Shown here: one piece after another, positions 35,575 to 44,673 of the stretch | Layout: every line of letters begins with the position of its first letter | How positions within the stretch are numbered: the stretch's first letter is position 1 | Source of the DNA: Niameybacter massiliensis | GTDB taxonomy: Bacteria; Bacillota; Clostridia; Lachnospirales; Cellulosilyticaceae | Reading direction: 5' to 3' | Length of the DNA: 64,000 nucleotides | NCBI RefSeq assembly: GCF_001282685.1 | Contig: NZ_LN875035.1 | Coordinates: forward strand, 1,443,572-1,507,571 | The notes under the pieces: model-generated | The model's database searches: none | The model's input: only the letters and a program-made list of their open reading frames with translations | What the model was told of the DNA's origin: nothing | Made by a program: the position numbers and the translations under genes

Positions 35575-36528
35575 TTATTCTACAATGATTGCACCATCTG
35601 CGCCATTTGGTGCTCCAATTTTGTTAGCTGTTGTTTTATTAATGACTTTTTCAAAGTTATCTAAAGTTGCAACTGGAATATCACTTATTGGTGTACCTTC
35701 TAGTACTTCTACAACCATATCTGCTGTCTTTTGTCCAAGTACTTCATAGTTAATTCCTACAGTTGCATATGCACCATCCATAACCATAGAATCTGCACCT
35801 ACATAGACTGGTATTTTACTTTCTCTTCCTACTTCTGAAAGTACTGTCATTGCAGAAGCTATTGTATTATCAATAGGTGTATAAATTGCATCTACTTTAT
35901 TAGCTAAACTATATGCAGCTTGTTGAAGTTCTGATGTATTTGTAATAGCCACCTCTTGATAATCAAATCCATAATCCTTGGCATACTTTTTCGCTTCATC
36001 AATAACTGATTGAGAGTTTACTTCACTTGCTGTATATAAGAACCCAAATGTTTTAACCTCTGGCGTAAGTTCTTTGCATAGTTCAAATACTTGGTCTACT
36101 GGAATAGCGTCAGATGTTCCTGTAATATTTCCTGTTGGTTTATTTAAAGCACTTACTAAGTTAGCTGCAAGTGGGTCAGTTACTGCAGAAAAGACAATCG
36201 GAATATCACTTGTTGCTGCAGCTGCTGCTTGTGCAGATGGTGTAGCAATGGCTACTATTACATCCACGTTATCTCCTACAAACTTTTTACAAATAGAGTT
36301 TAAGTTTGATTGATCACCTTGAGCATTTTGATAATCAATTTTAATTTTAGACTCATCATATCCTTTGGTAGTAAGTTCTGCTACTAAACTTTCCCTGATC
36401 ATGTCTAAGCTAGTATGCTCTACAATTTGTACGATTCCTACTGTAATTTTATCATCTTGTGCACTACATCCTGTGAATACACTTAATCCCATCATTGCTG
36501 CGAATGCTAAACCTAATAATTTTTTCAT
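35575..36528 (-). CDS. trpX: Tryptophan ABC transporter substrate-binding lipoprotein
   Basis: This 317-aa lipoprotein of the ABC_sub_bind family binds the substrate outside the cell. The signal peptide MKKLLGLAFAAMMGLSVF is followed by lipobox TGC. Family landmarks are TVGIVQIVEHTSLDMIR, VDVIVAIATPSAQAA and DAIYTPIDNTIAS. The ATG at 36528 follows AGGGAGGA at about eight bases; an upstream in-frame GTG (36615) is rejected because it would bury the signal peptide. It is the first gene after the T-box leader, with about 180 bases between the T-box terminator and the ATG. Confidence 0.92.
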   Translation of the reverse strand: MKKLLGLAFAAMMGLSVFTGCSAQDDKITVGIVQIVEHTSLDMIRESLVAELTTKGYDESKIKIDYQNAQGDQSNLNSICKKFVGDNVDVIVAIATPSAQAAAAATSDIPIVFSAVTDPLAANLVSALNKPTGNITGTSDAIPVDQVFELCKELTPEVKTFGFLYTASEVNSQSVIDEAKKYAKDYGFDYQEVAITNTSELQQAAYSLANKVDAIYTPIDNTIASAMTVLSEVGRESKIPVYVGADSMVMDGAYATVGINYEVLGQKTADMVVEVLEGTPISDIPVATLDNFEKVINKTTANKIGAPNGADGAIIVE

Positions 36529-36711
36529 TTTTAAATCCTCCCTATTTTTAATTTCCAATTTGATAAGTTTACTACGACATCTGTTTATCAAGATTGTGTC
36601 GTTTAGGGAGAGCACTTAAATTTAACTGAGGTTATCATCCCTCCTAAATACTCTGCCCTTACACCACTGATCTTCAGTTCATAACATATCTATCAGCTCC
36701 TTTCAGGCAAT

Positions 36712-36985
36712 AAAAAAAACACCTATCCTTATTCAAGGACAGATGTTATATCTGCGGTACCACCTTGTTTGGCTTACACAAAATAAGCCCACCTCACTAG
36801 AATGCCATCACATTCTTGACTTGTTAACGCGAGTCTCCGCGTCGTATGCTACTAAGCCTAAGCTTTTCACTACGCCCTCAAAGGTCCATTTGTCCGATCC
36901 GCTCTCTGTTAGGTTCCCAGCCTCCCCAACTCTCTGTAAGTGCGCTAAAGGTTTTATCTCCTTATCACAGGTTTCATATTATTAT
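36712..36985 (-). ncRNA. T-box riboswitch leader, tryptophan specifier UGG
   Basis: This leader controls trpXYZ by uncharged tRNA(Trp). The conserved T-box AAGGTGGTACCGCA is on the minus strand at 36766-36753. A terminator follows: arms 36735-36746 and 36719-36730 (10 of 12 paired) with an 8-T run. Stem I is closed by AAGG (36963-36960) and CCTT (36884-36881). The specifier loop has AGATA on the 5' side and AATGGA on the 3' side, so the specifier codon is UGG (36888-36886) followed by the expected A. AGAGAG and GGGAACC elements of distal stem I are also present. Confidence 0.93.
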
Positions 36986-36990
36986 ACATT

Positions 36991-37019
36991 AGTATACGCT
37001 TACTTAAATAAAATGTCAA
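36991..37019 (-). promoter_or_regulatory. Promoter of the trpXYZ T-box operon
   Basis: TTGACA (complement of 37014-37019) and TATACT (36991-36996) are spaced by exactly 17 bases. It begins 14 bases after the namZ stop, with no terminator between, so some namZ transcripts may read into the T-box. Confidence 0.82.
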
Positions 37020-37033
37020 AGATTTTTTTATTT

Positions 37034-38176
37034 TTAATATAAATGATAAGTCATCTTAATCCTTTTAAACTTTATAGCTTCCTTCTCCCACCTACTATAT
37101 ACTTCCTCTGGGCTAAATTCATGGGTTCTTATATAATCACTACCGGTATTATAATCTATCATTGGCTTTCCATTTGTAGTATACGAAGATAAAAATTCAA
37201 ATTGATCAGGTACTTGATGCTGAATTTCATATAAAAGATGTAAGGCTACTTTGACTGGTTTAAATGCTAACCTATCTTGTACATGTATTTGTACACCTCT
37301 ACATAACACTCCATTATGCTTTGAAAAAGTTGGTGTAAAATAAACTGGCCTAAAGATGACACCAGGTAATACCTTTGCATTCATATCCTCGGCTAATTTA
37401 TAAGCATCTAACCACGGTGCACCTACCCATTCAAAAGGTTTAGTTGTTCCTCTTCCTTCTGAAATATTCGTCCCTTCAAATATACAAGTTGCATTATATA
37501 CAAATGCTGTATCTACAGTTGGCATATTGGGGGATGGTAATATCCACGTAAGTCCCGTATCTTCATAACTCATATTCCTTTGCCAACCAAGCATTTTTAT
37601 GACTTCTAGTTTACAATTGATATTAAACTTACTATTAAAGAATTTTGCTGCTTCTCCTATTGTAAGCCCATATCTGTATGGGATAGGATATAGTCCTACA
37701 AATGAAGTAAAACCTTCCTGAATTAATCCTCCTTCTACTATTTCTCCACCCACTGGGTTTGGCCGATCAAATACAACAAATTGCTTATCATATTCCCTAC
37801 AACTTTGCATACAATATGCCATCGTATATAAATATGTATAAAGCCGTGATCCAACATCTTGAATATCAATAGCCATTATATCTATATCATCTAACATTTC
37901 TTTTGTAGGCTTTTTACTCTGTCCATATAATGTATAGACTTTTACACCACTCTTTTCATCTATGTATGAATCTACTTTCTCTCCTGCTTGTATATCTCCT
38001 CTTATACCATGCTCTGGTGAATAAAGTGCTACAAGGTTAATTTTTTCATTTAATATATCTATCGTGCTTCTTAAGGTACTATTAACACCTGTAGGATTTG
38101 TAATTAATCCGACTCGTTTGCCTTGGAATAAATGAATCATTTCATCAATACGGTCAATCCCCAATATTACTTGCAT
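37034..38176 (-). CDS. namZ: Exo-beta-N-acetylmuramidase, NamZ family (DUF1343/GH171)
   Basis: NamZ-family enzymes release terminal N-acetylmuramic acid from peptidoglycan fragments. The translation shows the family signatures GLITNPTGVNSTLRSTIDIL, LYSPEHGIRGD, DIQDVGSRLYTYLYT near residue 103 and FDRPNPVGG near 135, plus EGTNISEGRGTTKPFE near 235. It has 380 aa. Unlike secreted Bacillus NamZ there is no signal peptide; it starts directly MQVILGIDRIDEM after AAGGGAAAT. It is therefore predicted to be cytosolic and to act on imported fragments. MurK is encoded just upstream in the same operon. Confidence 0.92.
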   Translation of the reverse strand: MQVILGIDRIDEMIHLFQGKRVGLITNPTGVNSTLRSTIDILNEKINLVALYSPEHGIRGDIQAGEKVDSYIDEKSGVKVYTLYGQSKKPTKEMLDDIDIMAIDIQDVGSRLYTYLYTMAYCMQSCREYDKQFVVFDRPNPVGGEIVEGGLIQEGFTSFVGLYPIPYRYGLTIGEAAKFFNSKFNINCKLEVIKMLGWQRNMSYEDTGLTWILPSPNMPTVDTAFVYNATCIFEGTNISEGRGTTKPFEWVGAPWLDAYKLAEDMNAKVLPGVIFRPVYFTPTFSKHNGVLCRGVQIHVQDRLAFKPVKVALHLLYEIQHQVPDQFEFLSSYTTNGKPMIDYNTGSDYIRTHEFSPEEVYSRWEKEAIKFKRIKMTYHLY

Positions 38177-38192
38177 TATCTTATTTCCCTTC

Positions 38193-39110
38193 TTATATTG
38201 TTCTAATTGCTTTTATTGCAGCTCCATAAGCCGCATCTTGAATCATATAACTTACTTCTACTTTAGGGTATAGTAGCTGTAGCTTATTACAAAATCCTTC
38301 TTGAATCCTTTTGTTATTGATCAATACACTTCCATTGATAATAACTTTTGTTGATTTATTTTCAAAATTTAGGTAATGTATATTAGTATTTACTGCCTCT
38401 ACTAAAGCATCTATTGTTTCATCAATTATTTTTAATGCTACTTCATCCCCCCTATTACATGCTTCCTCAATCAAAATAGCGTATCCTGCAATATCTTGCT
38501 TAGATGCCCCTACTTTATAAACTTCACCAATGATATCCTCTACAGTTTCAAGTGCTAATCGTTTAAGCACTAATTCTGTAAGAATTGTCTCTTGTCCTCT
38601 TTTATCATATGCTCGCATGATAGCATTTAAAATTTTAACACCTATACTATAAGCACTACCTTCATCTCCAATAATATGGCCCCATCCACCTACTCTATGT
38701 GTTTTCCCTTCTTTATTTTCTCCATAGCATATAGTTCCTGTTCCTGCAATAAGTAAGATTCCTTCTTCCCCGTCGGTCCCTCCTATTAGTGCAGTCTCAG
38801 CATCATGAGTTATAATAAGTGGTCCTTTATATCCAGTCTCTCTTATTATTGCTTCAAGTTGTACTTTAACACTTTCACGTGCTGCCCCTGCTATACCTAT
38901 GCACATTGCCCTACATTCTTCAAAGCAATCTCCTGAGTTTATAACCGCATCTATAATCACATCATGCAATGATTGTCTAACTACACCATATCCACTTGAT
39001 AAAATATTACTGGGGCCTGACATGTATGAATCTATTACTGTGCCATCCAGAGTACAACGTACTAGCTTCGTCTTTGTTCCTCCACCATCTATTCCAATTA
39101 CATAATTCAT
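38193..39110 (-). CDS. murK: N-acetylmuramic acid / N-acetylglucosamine kinase (BadF/BcrA ATPase family)
   Basis: This 305-aa ASKHA-fold kinase has the phosphate-1 motif IGIDGGGTKTKLV, phosphate-2 ILLIAGTGTICYG near residue 118 and the GGWGHIIGDEGSAY loop typical of GlcNAc/MurNAc kinases. Clostridial MurK phosphorylates both cell-wall amino sugars. It is followed after 16 bases by namZ, which would supply MurNAc. No murQ etherase is in the window, so the next step is encoded elsewhere. AGGTGAAAC precedes the ATG. Substrate preference between MurNAc and GlcNAc is inferred from the neighbour. Confidence 0.88.
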   Translation of the reverse strand: MNYVIGIDGGGTKTKLVRCTLDGTVIDSYMSGPSNILSSGYGVVRQSLHDVIIDAVINSGDCFEECRAMCIGIAGAARESVKVQLEAIIRETGYKGPLIITHDAETALIGGTDGEEGILLIAGTGTICYGENKEGKTHRVGGWGHIIGDEGSAYSIGVKILNAIMRAYDKRGQETILTELVLKRLALETVEDIIGEVYKVGASKQDIAGYAILIEEACNRGDEVALKIIDETIDALVEAVNTNIHYLNFENKSTKVIINGSVLINNKRIQEGFCNKLQLLYPKVEVSYMIQDAAYGAAIKAIRTI

Positions 39111-39205
39111 AGTTTCACCTTCTTGTACTTTTATTTATTATGTATATGTATAATTACACTTATTATTAATTTAGATTCTTTATCCACTCTTCTACTTTTT
39201 AAGTA

Positions 39206-39236
39206 TATAAAAAAGAGCCGTCTAAAAACGGCTCTT
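39206..39236 (-). terminator. Terminator after nrnA
   Basis: AAGAGCCGT (39213-39221) and ACGGCTCTT (39228-39236) form a perfect 9-base stem with loop CTAAAA. The minus strand continues CTTTTTTATATAC. It begins 10 bases after the stop. Confidence 0.9.
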
Positions 39237-39245
39237 CTACTCTTA

Positions 39246-40217
39246 TTATTTTTGTTCACCTAAATAGGCACCACAGTTTTCTTCAAAGTCAGCAATAATA
39301 GACTCTACAATATCCCAATTTTCTATTGTAGCACCTCCAGCTAAGAAGTGACCACCACCGCCGTATTTTGCAGCAATTTCATTCACACGTGGCCCATTTG
39401 AACGGAACTCACACATAATCTTACCTGTAGAGGGAACTTCAGCAAAGAAATGCCAGTTAATAATGCCATCAATATCTTGAAGTGTATTAACCATTCTTGC
39501 AGCAACCATGTAATCCATACCATATTCTTCAATAATCTCTTTTGAAATTTTAAGTACTGCTACACCATTTTTGCGCACTTCAAAGTTGCTATAGATATAT
39601 CCCATAAATTTAACTGCATTCATTTTACGTTTATAGAATGAAGCATAAAGTGGCTTTGTATTTAAATCATAAGTTAAGTGTTCCATCTTTTTAAATACAT
39701 TTGTTGGATTCTCTAGGTATACAAAGCGACCAGTATCTGCCACAATCCCAATATAAAGAGCTTCTCTTGCTACTTTATCCATTTGAAGACGATTATCACT
39801 TTCTAAGAATAAGTCTAAGAGCATTAAACTTGTTGCTGGATAGTTAATATCTACCCATGCTAGGTTAGCAAATTCCTCACCAAATGGATGATGGTGGTCT
39901 ATCTTAATGACATAGCCACATTTAGCAAAGCTTTGATCATCTACACGATGTGCATCACCTATATCTAATAAAATAGCTAGGCATTTTTCATCAATACTTA
40001 CTTGCTCTGGATCATCCATTACTCCTATATAAGCAAGGTCTTCGTCATGTTTTCCCATTAAATACACTTTTTTTCCCGGGAAACTTTTTTCTATCATATT
40101 TTTTAAAGCAACTTGTGAACCATATGAATCTGGGTCTGGATAAACGTGTCTATAAAGAGCTATTGTGTCATATTCTTGTATCTTATTAATAATTTCTACT
40201 ATTAATGTTTTATTCAT
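39246..40217 (-). CDS. nrnA: DHH-family nanoRNase / pAp phosphatase
   Basis: NrnA degrades 2-5 nt RNA oligomers and dephosphorylates pAp. The 323-aa protein has the N-terminal DHH domain (HVYPDPDSYGSQ near residue 24, DIGDAHRVDD, the namesake IDHHHP near 107) and the C-terminal DHHA1 domain (GGGGHFLAGGA near 288). Length and motifs match NrnA rather than longer RecJ proteins. GGGAGAAAT precedes the ATG. It stands alone between two terminators. Confidence 0.92.
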   Translation of the reverse strand: MNKTLIVEIINKIQEYDTIALYRHVYPDPDSYGSQVALKNMIEKSFPGKKVYLMGKHDEDLAYIGVMDDPEQVSIDEKCLAILLDIGDAHRVDDQSFAKCGYVIKIDHHHPFGEEFANLAWVDINYPATSLMLLDLFLESDNRLQMDKVAREALYIGIVADTGRFVYLENPTNVFKKMEHLTYDLNTKPLYASFYKRKMNAVKFMGYIYSNFEVRKNGVAVLKISKEIIEEYGMDYMVAARMVNTLQDIDGIINWHFFAEVPSTGKIMCEFRSNGPRVNEIAAKYGGGGHFLAGGATIENWDIVESIIADFEENCGAYLGEQK

Positions 40218-40336
40218 TTTCTATTTCTCCCTATCTAAATTCTATTGCCTATATATCTAGCTATCTGCTAATATTCTGCTTCAACCTACTTATATCTATT
40301 CTTATAATCAATAGGCCTCTATGTAAAACAAATAAG

Positions 40337-40369
40337 AATGACCTGTTACACATGGTGTAACAGGTCATT
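40337..40369 (-). terminator. Terminator after the binding-protein gene
   Basis: AATGACCTGTTACAC (40337-40351) and its exact complement (40355-40369) form a 15-base stem with loop ATG. T-rich sequence (CTTATTTGTTTT) follows on the minus strand. Confidence 0.9.
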
Positions 40370-40388
40370 TCTCTATTAATTTTTCAAA

Positions 40389-41744
40389 TTATTGACGTTG
40401 AATTGATGTACCAACTTCTGATACAGATTCTTGGATGAATGTATCCATATCTGCAATGTTACCTGTTACGTAAGCTTCAAATTTTTCTTGAATTGTGTTA
40501 CGTGCAGATTGAGCATTGTTGATAGCTGGTGTGTAATAAGCATATTCTAATGCTAATTGTGCTACTGGATAAACTTTTGCATAGTTTGCTGCTGGATCAG
40601 CTAAGATATCTTTGATAATTTGTGTATCAGCTGCTGATTTACGAACTGGAAGATAACCTGTTGCTGTTGCAAATTCTGCTGTATTTTCTGTGCTTGTAGC
40701 GAATTTAATAAATTCGTATGCTGCATATTGTTCTTGTAATGATACGTCATTTGTGATGAATAATGAACCACCTTGTTGGATAACAGCTTTATCTTTTCCA
40801 TCGAAGTATGCTGGTTCTACAGCTACCATTTCGAATTGACCGTTTGTATCAATGAATGATGCACCAGCTGATGATCCTTGGTACATTAATACTTGTTGGT
40901 TAGAGAATGGACCTGATAAGAATCCATCTTCACCTGGTACACGGAAGTAACCATTTTGAACTTGTTCTTTGTAGAAGTCCATGAATGTTCTTACCCATTC
41001 ATTATCAACATTAATTGTTCCATCAAGTTGTACGAAATCTACACCTTCTTCTTTAAGTGTTGAGATAAAACCATTTGATCCACTATCGAAACCAAATCCT
41101 GCAATACCAAGTTGTTCTTTAGCTGCTTTTGATACTTCAGCTAATTTTTCCATTGTCATACCTTGAATATCTTCTACAGTATAGCCGATTTTTTCAAGTA
41201 AAGTTTTATTTACGTATATAACTTCTGTTGATTTTGTCATTGGCATACCATAAAGTTTGCCTTCTTCCCATTGAGCAACTTCACTTACGAAAGCTTCTAC
41301 AAAGTCATTTTGAAGGTCTGGTAAAATACCTACTTCTGGATGAGTTGCAAAAGCAGCCATATCATAGATATTGCCATTTGCAATAAGACCTGTTGCTAAG
41401 TCTGGATATACGTTAATAATTGCTGGTAAAGTATTTGATTGTTCTGCAGCAATAACTTTTTTGTTCATATCACCAATTTTACCTTGTGGTACTGCTGTTA
41501 CTGTGATATTCATATCGTTTGTTGCATTGAATTCATCAATAATTGCTTGAAGTGCTTCTTGTTGTTTACCTGTCATATAATGCCACATTTCAATTGAAAC
41601 TGGCTCTGTCATTTCTGGTAATTCTACAACAACTTTGTCTGGAGCTGGTGTGCCAGCATCATTTGTGTTTCCATTTGAACAACCTGTTAAAGCTGAAACT
41701 GCCATAAGTGCTGCCATAGCAGATGCGAATACTTTTGTTTTCAT
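40389..41744 (-). CDS. ABC transporter substrate-binding lipoprotein, UgpB-like
   Basis: This 451-aa lipoprotein has a signal peptide (MKTKVFASAMAALMAVSA) and lipobox LTGC. A family 1 solute-binding fold follows, with IEMWHYMTGKQQEALQAIIDEF, which resembles UgpB-type proteins for glycerol-3-phosphate or its diesters. The ATG at 41744 is chosen because GAGGTGAAAC lies upstream; a GTG three codons earlier is inside that site. It is the last gene of ATPase-permease-permease-binding protein. Codon usage looks more optimised than in neighbours, as for a highly expressed protein. Other carbohydrates remain possible. Confidence 0.87.
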   Translation of the reverse strand: MKTKVFASAMAALMAVSALTGCSNGNTNDAGTPAPDKVVVELPEMTEPVSIEMWHYMTGKQQEALQAIIDEFNATNDMNITVTAVPQGKIGDMNKKVIAAEQSNTLPAIINVYPDLATGLIANGNIYDMAAFATHPEVGILPDLQNDFVEAFVSEVAQWEEGKLYGMPMTKSTEVIYVNKTLLEKIGYTVEDIQGMTMEKLAEVSKAAKEQLGIAGFGFDSGSNGFISTLKEEGVDFVQLDGTINVDNEWVRTFMDFYKEQVQNGYFRVPGEDGFLSGPFSNQQVLMYQGSSAGASFIDTNGQFEMVAVEPAYFDGKDKAVIQQGGSLFITNDVSLQEQYAAYEFIKFATSTENTAEFATATGYLPVRKSAADTQIIKDILADPAANYAKVYPVAQLALEYAYYTPAINNAQSARNTIQEKFEAYVTGNIADMDTFIQESVSEVGTSIQRQ

Positions 41745-41800
41745 TTGTTTCACCTCATAATAATATTATGTTTATCCATTTATATAAATTTATATAAATC

Positions 41801-42628
41801 TTATCCTTTAACCCCACCTACAGTAATACCATTCATAATTTTCTTATGAAGGAATATATACGCAATCATAACTGGTAGAGTGATAATAGTTGATGCCGCC
41901 ATTAATAACTCATAACGATTACCTGCGTCTGATTGGAAAGCTGTAAGACCATTTGAAAGCAGACGCATGCTCTCTTTATTTGTTACAAGAAGTGGCCATA
42001 AGAATGAGTTCCATGAGTTAATCCCTACAAGAATACAAATTGTAATGATTGAACCTTTAGCCATTGGCACCATAATTCTCCATAAGAATTTCCAATCGTT
42101 AGCCCCATCTACTTTAGCTGCAAAGTAAAGCTGTTTTGGAATCTTTAAGAAGAACTCTCTTAACATATAGATATAAAGTACGTTTGCCATGTATGGTACA
42201 ACTAATGCTTGATACGTATCCATCCATTTTAACGCAGAGATTGTTTTAAAGTTAGTAATAATTAATACTTCACCCGGAATCATCATTGATGCTAAGAAAA
42301 GAGAGAATATAAGATCTCTTCCTTTGAACTCAAGATGTGAAAAGGCAAAAGCTGATAAAATTGCAATAATTACAGAACTTACAATGCTTAATGCTGTTAC
42401 AATCAATGTATTGATAAAATATCTCCCAAATGGAGCCATTGTTAAAGCAACACTATAGTTTTCCCACATAAATTGTTCTGGAACAATAGTAGGCGGTGTT
42501 TGAATAACTTCAAACCCTGATTTTAGTGAGGACGCTATCATCCAATAGAATGGAAATAACGTTACAATAGCAAAGATTGTAAGTAGAAAATATTTTAATG
42601 CTACTTTGATGTTCATTTTCTTTTCCAT
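41801..42628 (-). CDS. ABC transporter permease, UgpE/MalG type
   Basis: This 275-aa CUT1 permease has six predicted helices. The family start is YFLLTIFAIVTLFPFYWMIASSL, and the ATPase-contact loop is AAKVDGANDWKFLWRIMVP near residue 170. The protein ends GITVGGVKG, the typical MalG-type terminus. It lies between the other permease and the binding-protein gene, 12 bases after the former. Glycerol-3-phosphate is a guess from UgpB-like features of the binding protein. Confidence 0.9.
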   Translation of the reverse strand: MEKKMNIKVALKYFLLTIFAIVTLFPFYWMIASSLKSGFEVIQTPPTIVPEQFMWENYSVALTMAPFGRYFINTLIVTALSIVSSVIIAILSAFAFSHLEFKGRDLIFSLFLASMMIPGEVLIITNFKTISALKWMDTYQALVVPYMANVLYIYMLREFFLKIPKQLYFAAKVDGANDWKFLWRIMVPMAKGSIITICILVGINSWNSFLWPLLVTNKESMRLLSNGLTAFQSDAGNRYELLMAASTIITLPVMIAYIFLHKKIMNGITVGGVKG

Positions 42629-42640
42629 AGCGTTCTCCTT

Positions 42641-43519
42641 TTAGTAATGGACTTTATTTTTTGCAATTGTTCTTTGGACAAATGTAACTGTTAAAATAAT
42701 AAGCAGTAACACTACCGCTGCAGCAAATGCAAGAGGGAAGTCTTGATCCCCATAGAATCTATCAATAATATACATTACAACTGTAGATACACGACCGTTT
42801 AATGTACGTCCATTAAAGAGAACATACACTTCTGTATATACTTTAAAACCAGCAATTAAGCTAATAATATAAGTATAAAGAATAATTGGAGATACTAATG
42901 GTATAGTAATTTTTCTAAAGATTGTACTATTTGTAGCTTGGTCAATTTTAGCTGCTTGATAATACTGTGGATTAATAGATGCAATACCTGTTGTTAAAAT
43001 AAGAGTATTGAATGCTAAGCTTTTCCATACAGCGAAAATAACTAAAGCTGGCATTGCCCAGTTTGGATCTGTTAACCAATTAATAGGATCAATACCAATA
43101 AATCCTAATAAGTAGTTAATAATACCATATTGACTATTAAAGAGCCATGACCATACAACCCCTATGGCTACAAGGCTTGTTACATATGGTAAAAAGTAAA
43201 TACTTTGGAACATACCTTTTACTTTTTCATTCTTTAAATTTGCTAAAGCGTTAGCAAGAAGTAAAGATAATCCAACTGATAAAAGTGGTACGATTGCTGC
43301 ATATATTACCGTATTAATAAGAGATTGAATAAATCTTTTATCTTTAAATAAATATCCATAACTACCAAACCCAAATACATAACCAGATGCTTTTGTTTCA
43401 TCAAAGCTAAAAACGATTGCATTGATAATAGGATAAAATACAAATACACCTAAAATCACAAGGGCTGGTAATAAATAGAGATAGCCTTTATAACTTTTAG
43501 TTCCTTTATTTTTTAGCAT
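42641..43519 (-). CDS. ABC transporter permease, UgpA/MalF type
   Basis: This 292-aa CUT1 permease has six predicted helices (first near 12-34). The start region YLYLLPALVILGVFVFYPIINAIVFSF is typical, and the ATPase-contact loop is AAKIDQATNSTIFRKITIP near residue 190. It overlaps the end of the ATPase gene by 7 bases, so translation is coupled. It pairs with the UgpE-type protein encoded next. Confidence 0.9.
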   Translation of the reverse strand: MLKNKGTKSYKGYLYLLPALVILGVFVFYPIINAIVFSFDETKASGYVFGFGSYGYLFKDKRFIQSLINTVIYAAIVPLLSVGLSLLLANALANLKNEKVKGMFQSIYFLPYVTSLVAIGVVWSWLFNSQYGIINYLLGFIGIDPINWLTDPNWAMPALVIFAVWKSLAFNTLILTTGIASINPQYYQAAKIDQATNSTIFRKITIPLVSPIILYTYIISLIAGFKVYTEVYVLFNGRTLNGRVSTVVMYIIDRFYGDQDFPLAFAAAVVLLLIILTVTFVQRTIAKNKVHY

Positions 43520-44556
43520 TTTGTAATGAACTCCTCTGTTTCAGTATCAAATACATAAGCTTTTCCAACTTTAGGTCTTATTTTAAGTGTGCTACCTTCT
43601 TCAATCATAAACTCTTTATCAACAAGCATTTTAAAAGTATCACCTTTATGATTTAAAGTAAGAAGTCTTTCACGACCTAAAACTTCTACTGTTTCTACAA
43701 TTGTATCAAATCCTTGTACGCTAACTTCCATATCTTCTGCTCTAAAGCCTAAGTCAACTGTTTTCTTATTTGTTGGAAGTCCGTTAAATATACAATCTTC
43801 AACTTGTGCTGAACCATCTTTAACATTAAGTCTAATAAAGTTCATAGCTGGGCTACCAATGAATGATGCAACAAATTTATTACATGGATTCATATAGATT
43901 TCTGTTGGTGTTGATACTTGTTGAATCTTACCATCTTTCATTAAGATGATTTGATCTGAAATACTCATTGCTTCTTCTTGATCATGAGTTACGAAAATTG
44001 CTGTTACGCCTGTTTCTTGTTGAATACGACGAATTTCTTGACGTGTTTCAACACGAAGTTTTGTATCTAAGTTTGAAAGTGGTTCATCAAGCAAAAGATT
44101 TTCTGGTTTTTTTGCAAGCGCACGTGCAATCGCTACACGTTGTTGCTGACCACCTGAAAGTTGACCTGGTTTACGATCTAAAAGACCATCAATCTTTACA
44201 ATTTTTGCTACTTCAACTACACGTTTTTCCGCTTCTGCTTTATCCCATTTTAAGTTTTTAAGAGGGAATAAGATATTCTCTCTAATTGTCATATGTGGGT
44301 AAAGCGCATAGTTTTGGAATACAAGGCCAATACCTAATTTTTCTGGTTCAAGACCTGTTACGTCACGTTCACCAAAATAAATCTTTCCACCTGCTGGTTT
44401 ATGAATACCACAAATTGTGAAAAGTGTTGTAGACTTTCCACACCCTGATGGTCCAAGTAGTGAAATCAATTTACCTTTTGGAATCTGGATAGTTAAGTCG
44501 TTAATAGCAGTAAAATCTCCGAACTTTACTACTAGATTTTCTAATCTAATTCCCAT
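43513..44556 (-). CDS. ugpC: Carbohydrate-import ABC ATPase, UgpC/MsmX type
   Basis: This 347-aa ATPase has Walker A GPSGCGKST (about 36-44), the Q-loop in VFQNYALYPHM, the signature LSGGQQQR near 136, Walker B LLLDEPLSNLD and the H-loop in FVTHDQEEA. A C-terminal TOBE/OB regulatory domain follows (about 240-347). It is the first gene of the four-gene importer operon, an unusual place for the ATPase. Proteins of this group often serve several CUT1 permeases, so it might also energise the galactoside importer at 11.9-15.1 kb, which lacks an ATPase gene. Confidence 0.9.
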   Translation of the reverse strand: MGIRLENLVVKFGDFTAINDLTIQIPKGKLISLLGPSGCGKSTTLFTICGIHKPAGGKIYFGERDVTGLEPEKLGIGLVFQNYALYPHMTIRENILFPLKNLKWDKAEAEKRVVEVAKIVKIDGLLDRKPGQLSGGQQQRVAIARALAKKPENLLLDEPLSNLDTKLRVETRQEIRRIQQETGVTAIFVTHDQEEAMSISDQIILMKDGKIQQVSTPTEIYMNPCNKFVASFIGSPAMNFIRLNVKDGSAQVEDCIFNGLPTNKKTVDLGFRAEDMEVSVQGFDTIVETVEVLGRERLLTLNHKGDTFKMLVDKEFMIEEGSTLKIRPKVGKAYVFDTETEEFITKC

Positions 44557-44609
44557 TTATTCGCACCTCATTTGTTGTAATGTTGTAAAATTTATATTCA
44601 ATCTACATT

Positions 44610-44634
44610 TGTCGACATAATTCATCTGTTAACA
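44610..44634. promoter_or_regulatory. Two short palindromes in the importer leader
   Basis: TGTCGACA (44610-44617) and TGTTAACA (44627-44634) are both perfect 8-base palindromes of the form TGTNNACA, 17 bases centre to centre. They lie just downstream of the promoter, where a repressor would block transcription. The regulator is unknown. Confidence 0.35.
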
Positions 44635-44644
44635 CACGTATTTT

Positions 44645-44673
44645 ATATTAATAGATGGTTTTCATAAAGTCAA
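44645..44673 (-). promoter_or_regulatory. Promoter of the ugp-like importer operon
   Basis: TTGACT (complement of 44668-44673) and TAATAT (44645-44650) are spaced by 17 bases. The leader to the ATG at 44556 would be about 80 bases. Confidence 0.65.

Noticed and set aside
36603-36638. 11-codon leader peptide upstream of trpX
   Set aside because: The AGGAGG motif is only one base from the ATG, the peptide has no Trp codon and the T-box already explains tryptophan control.
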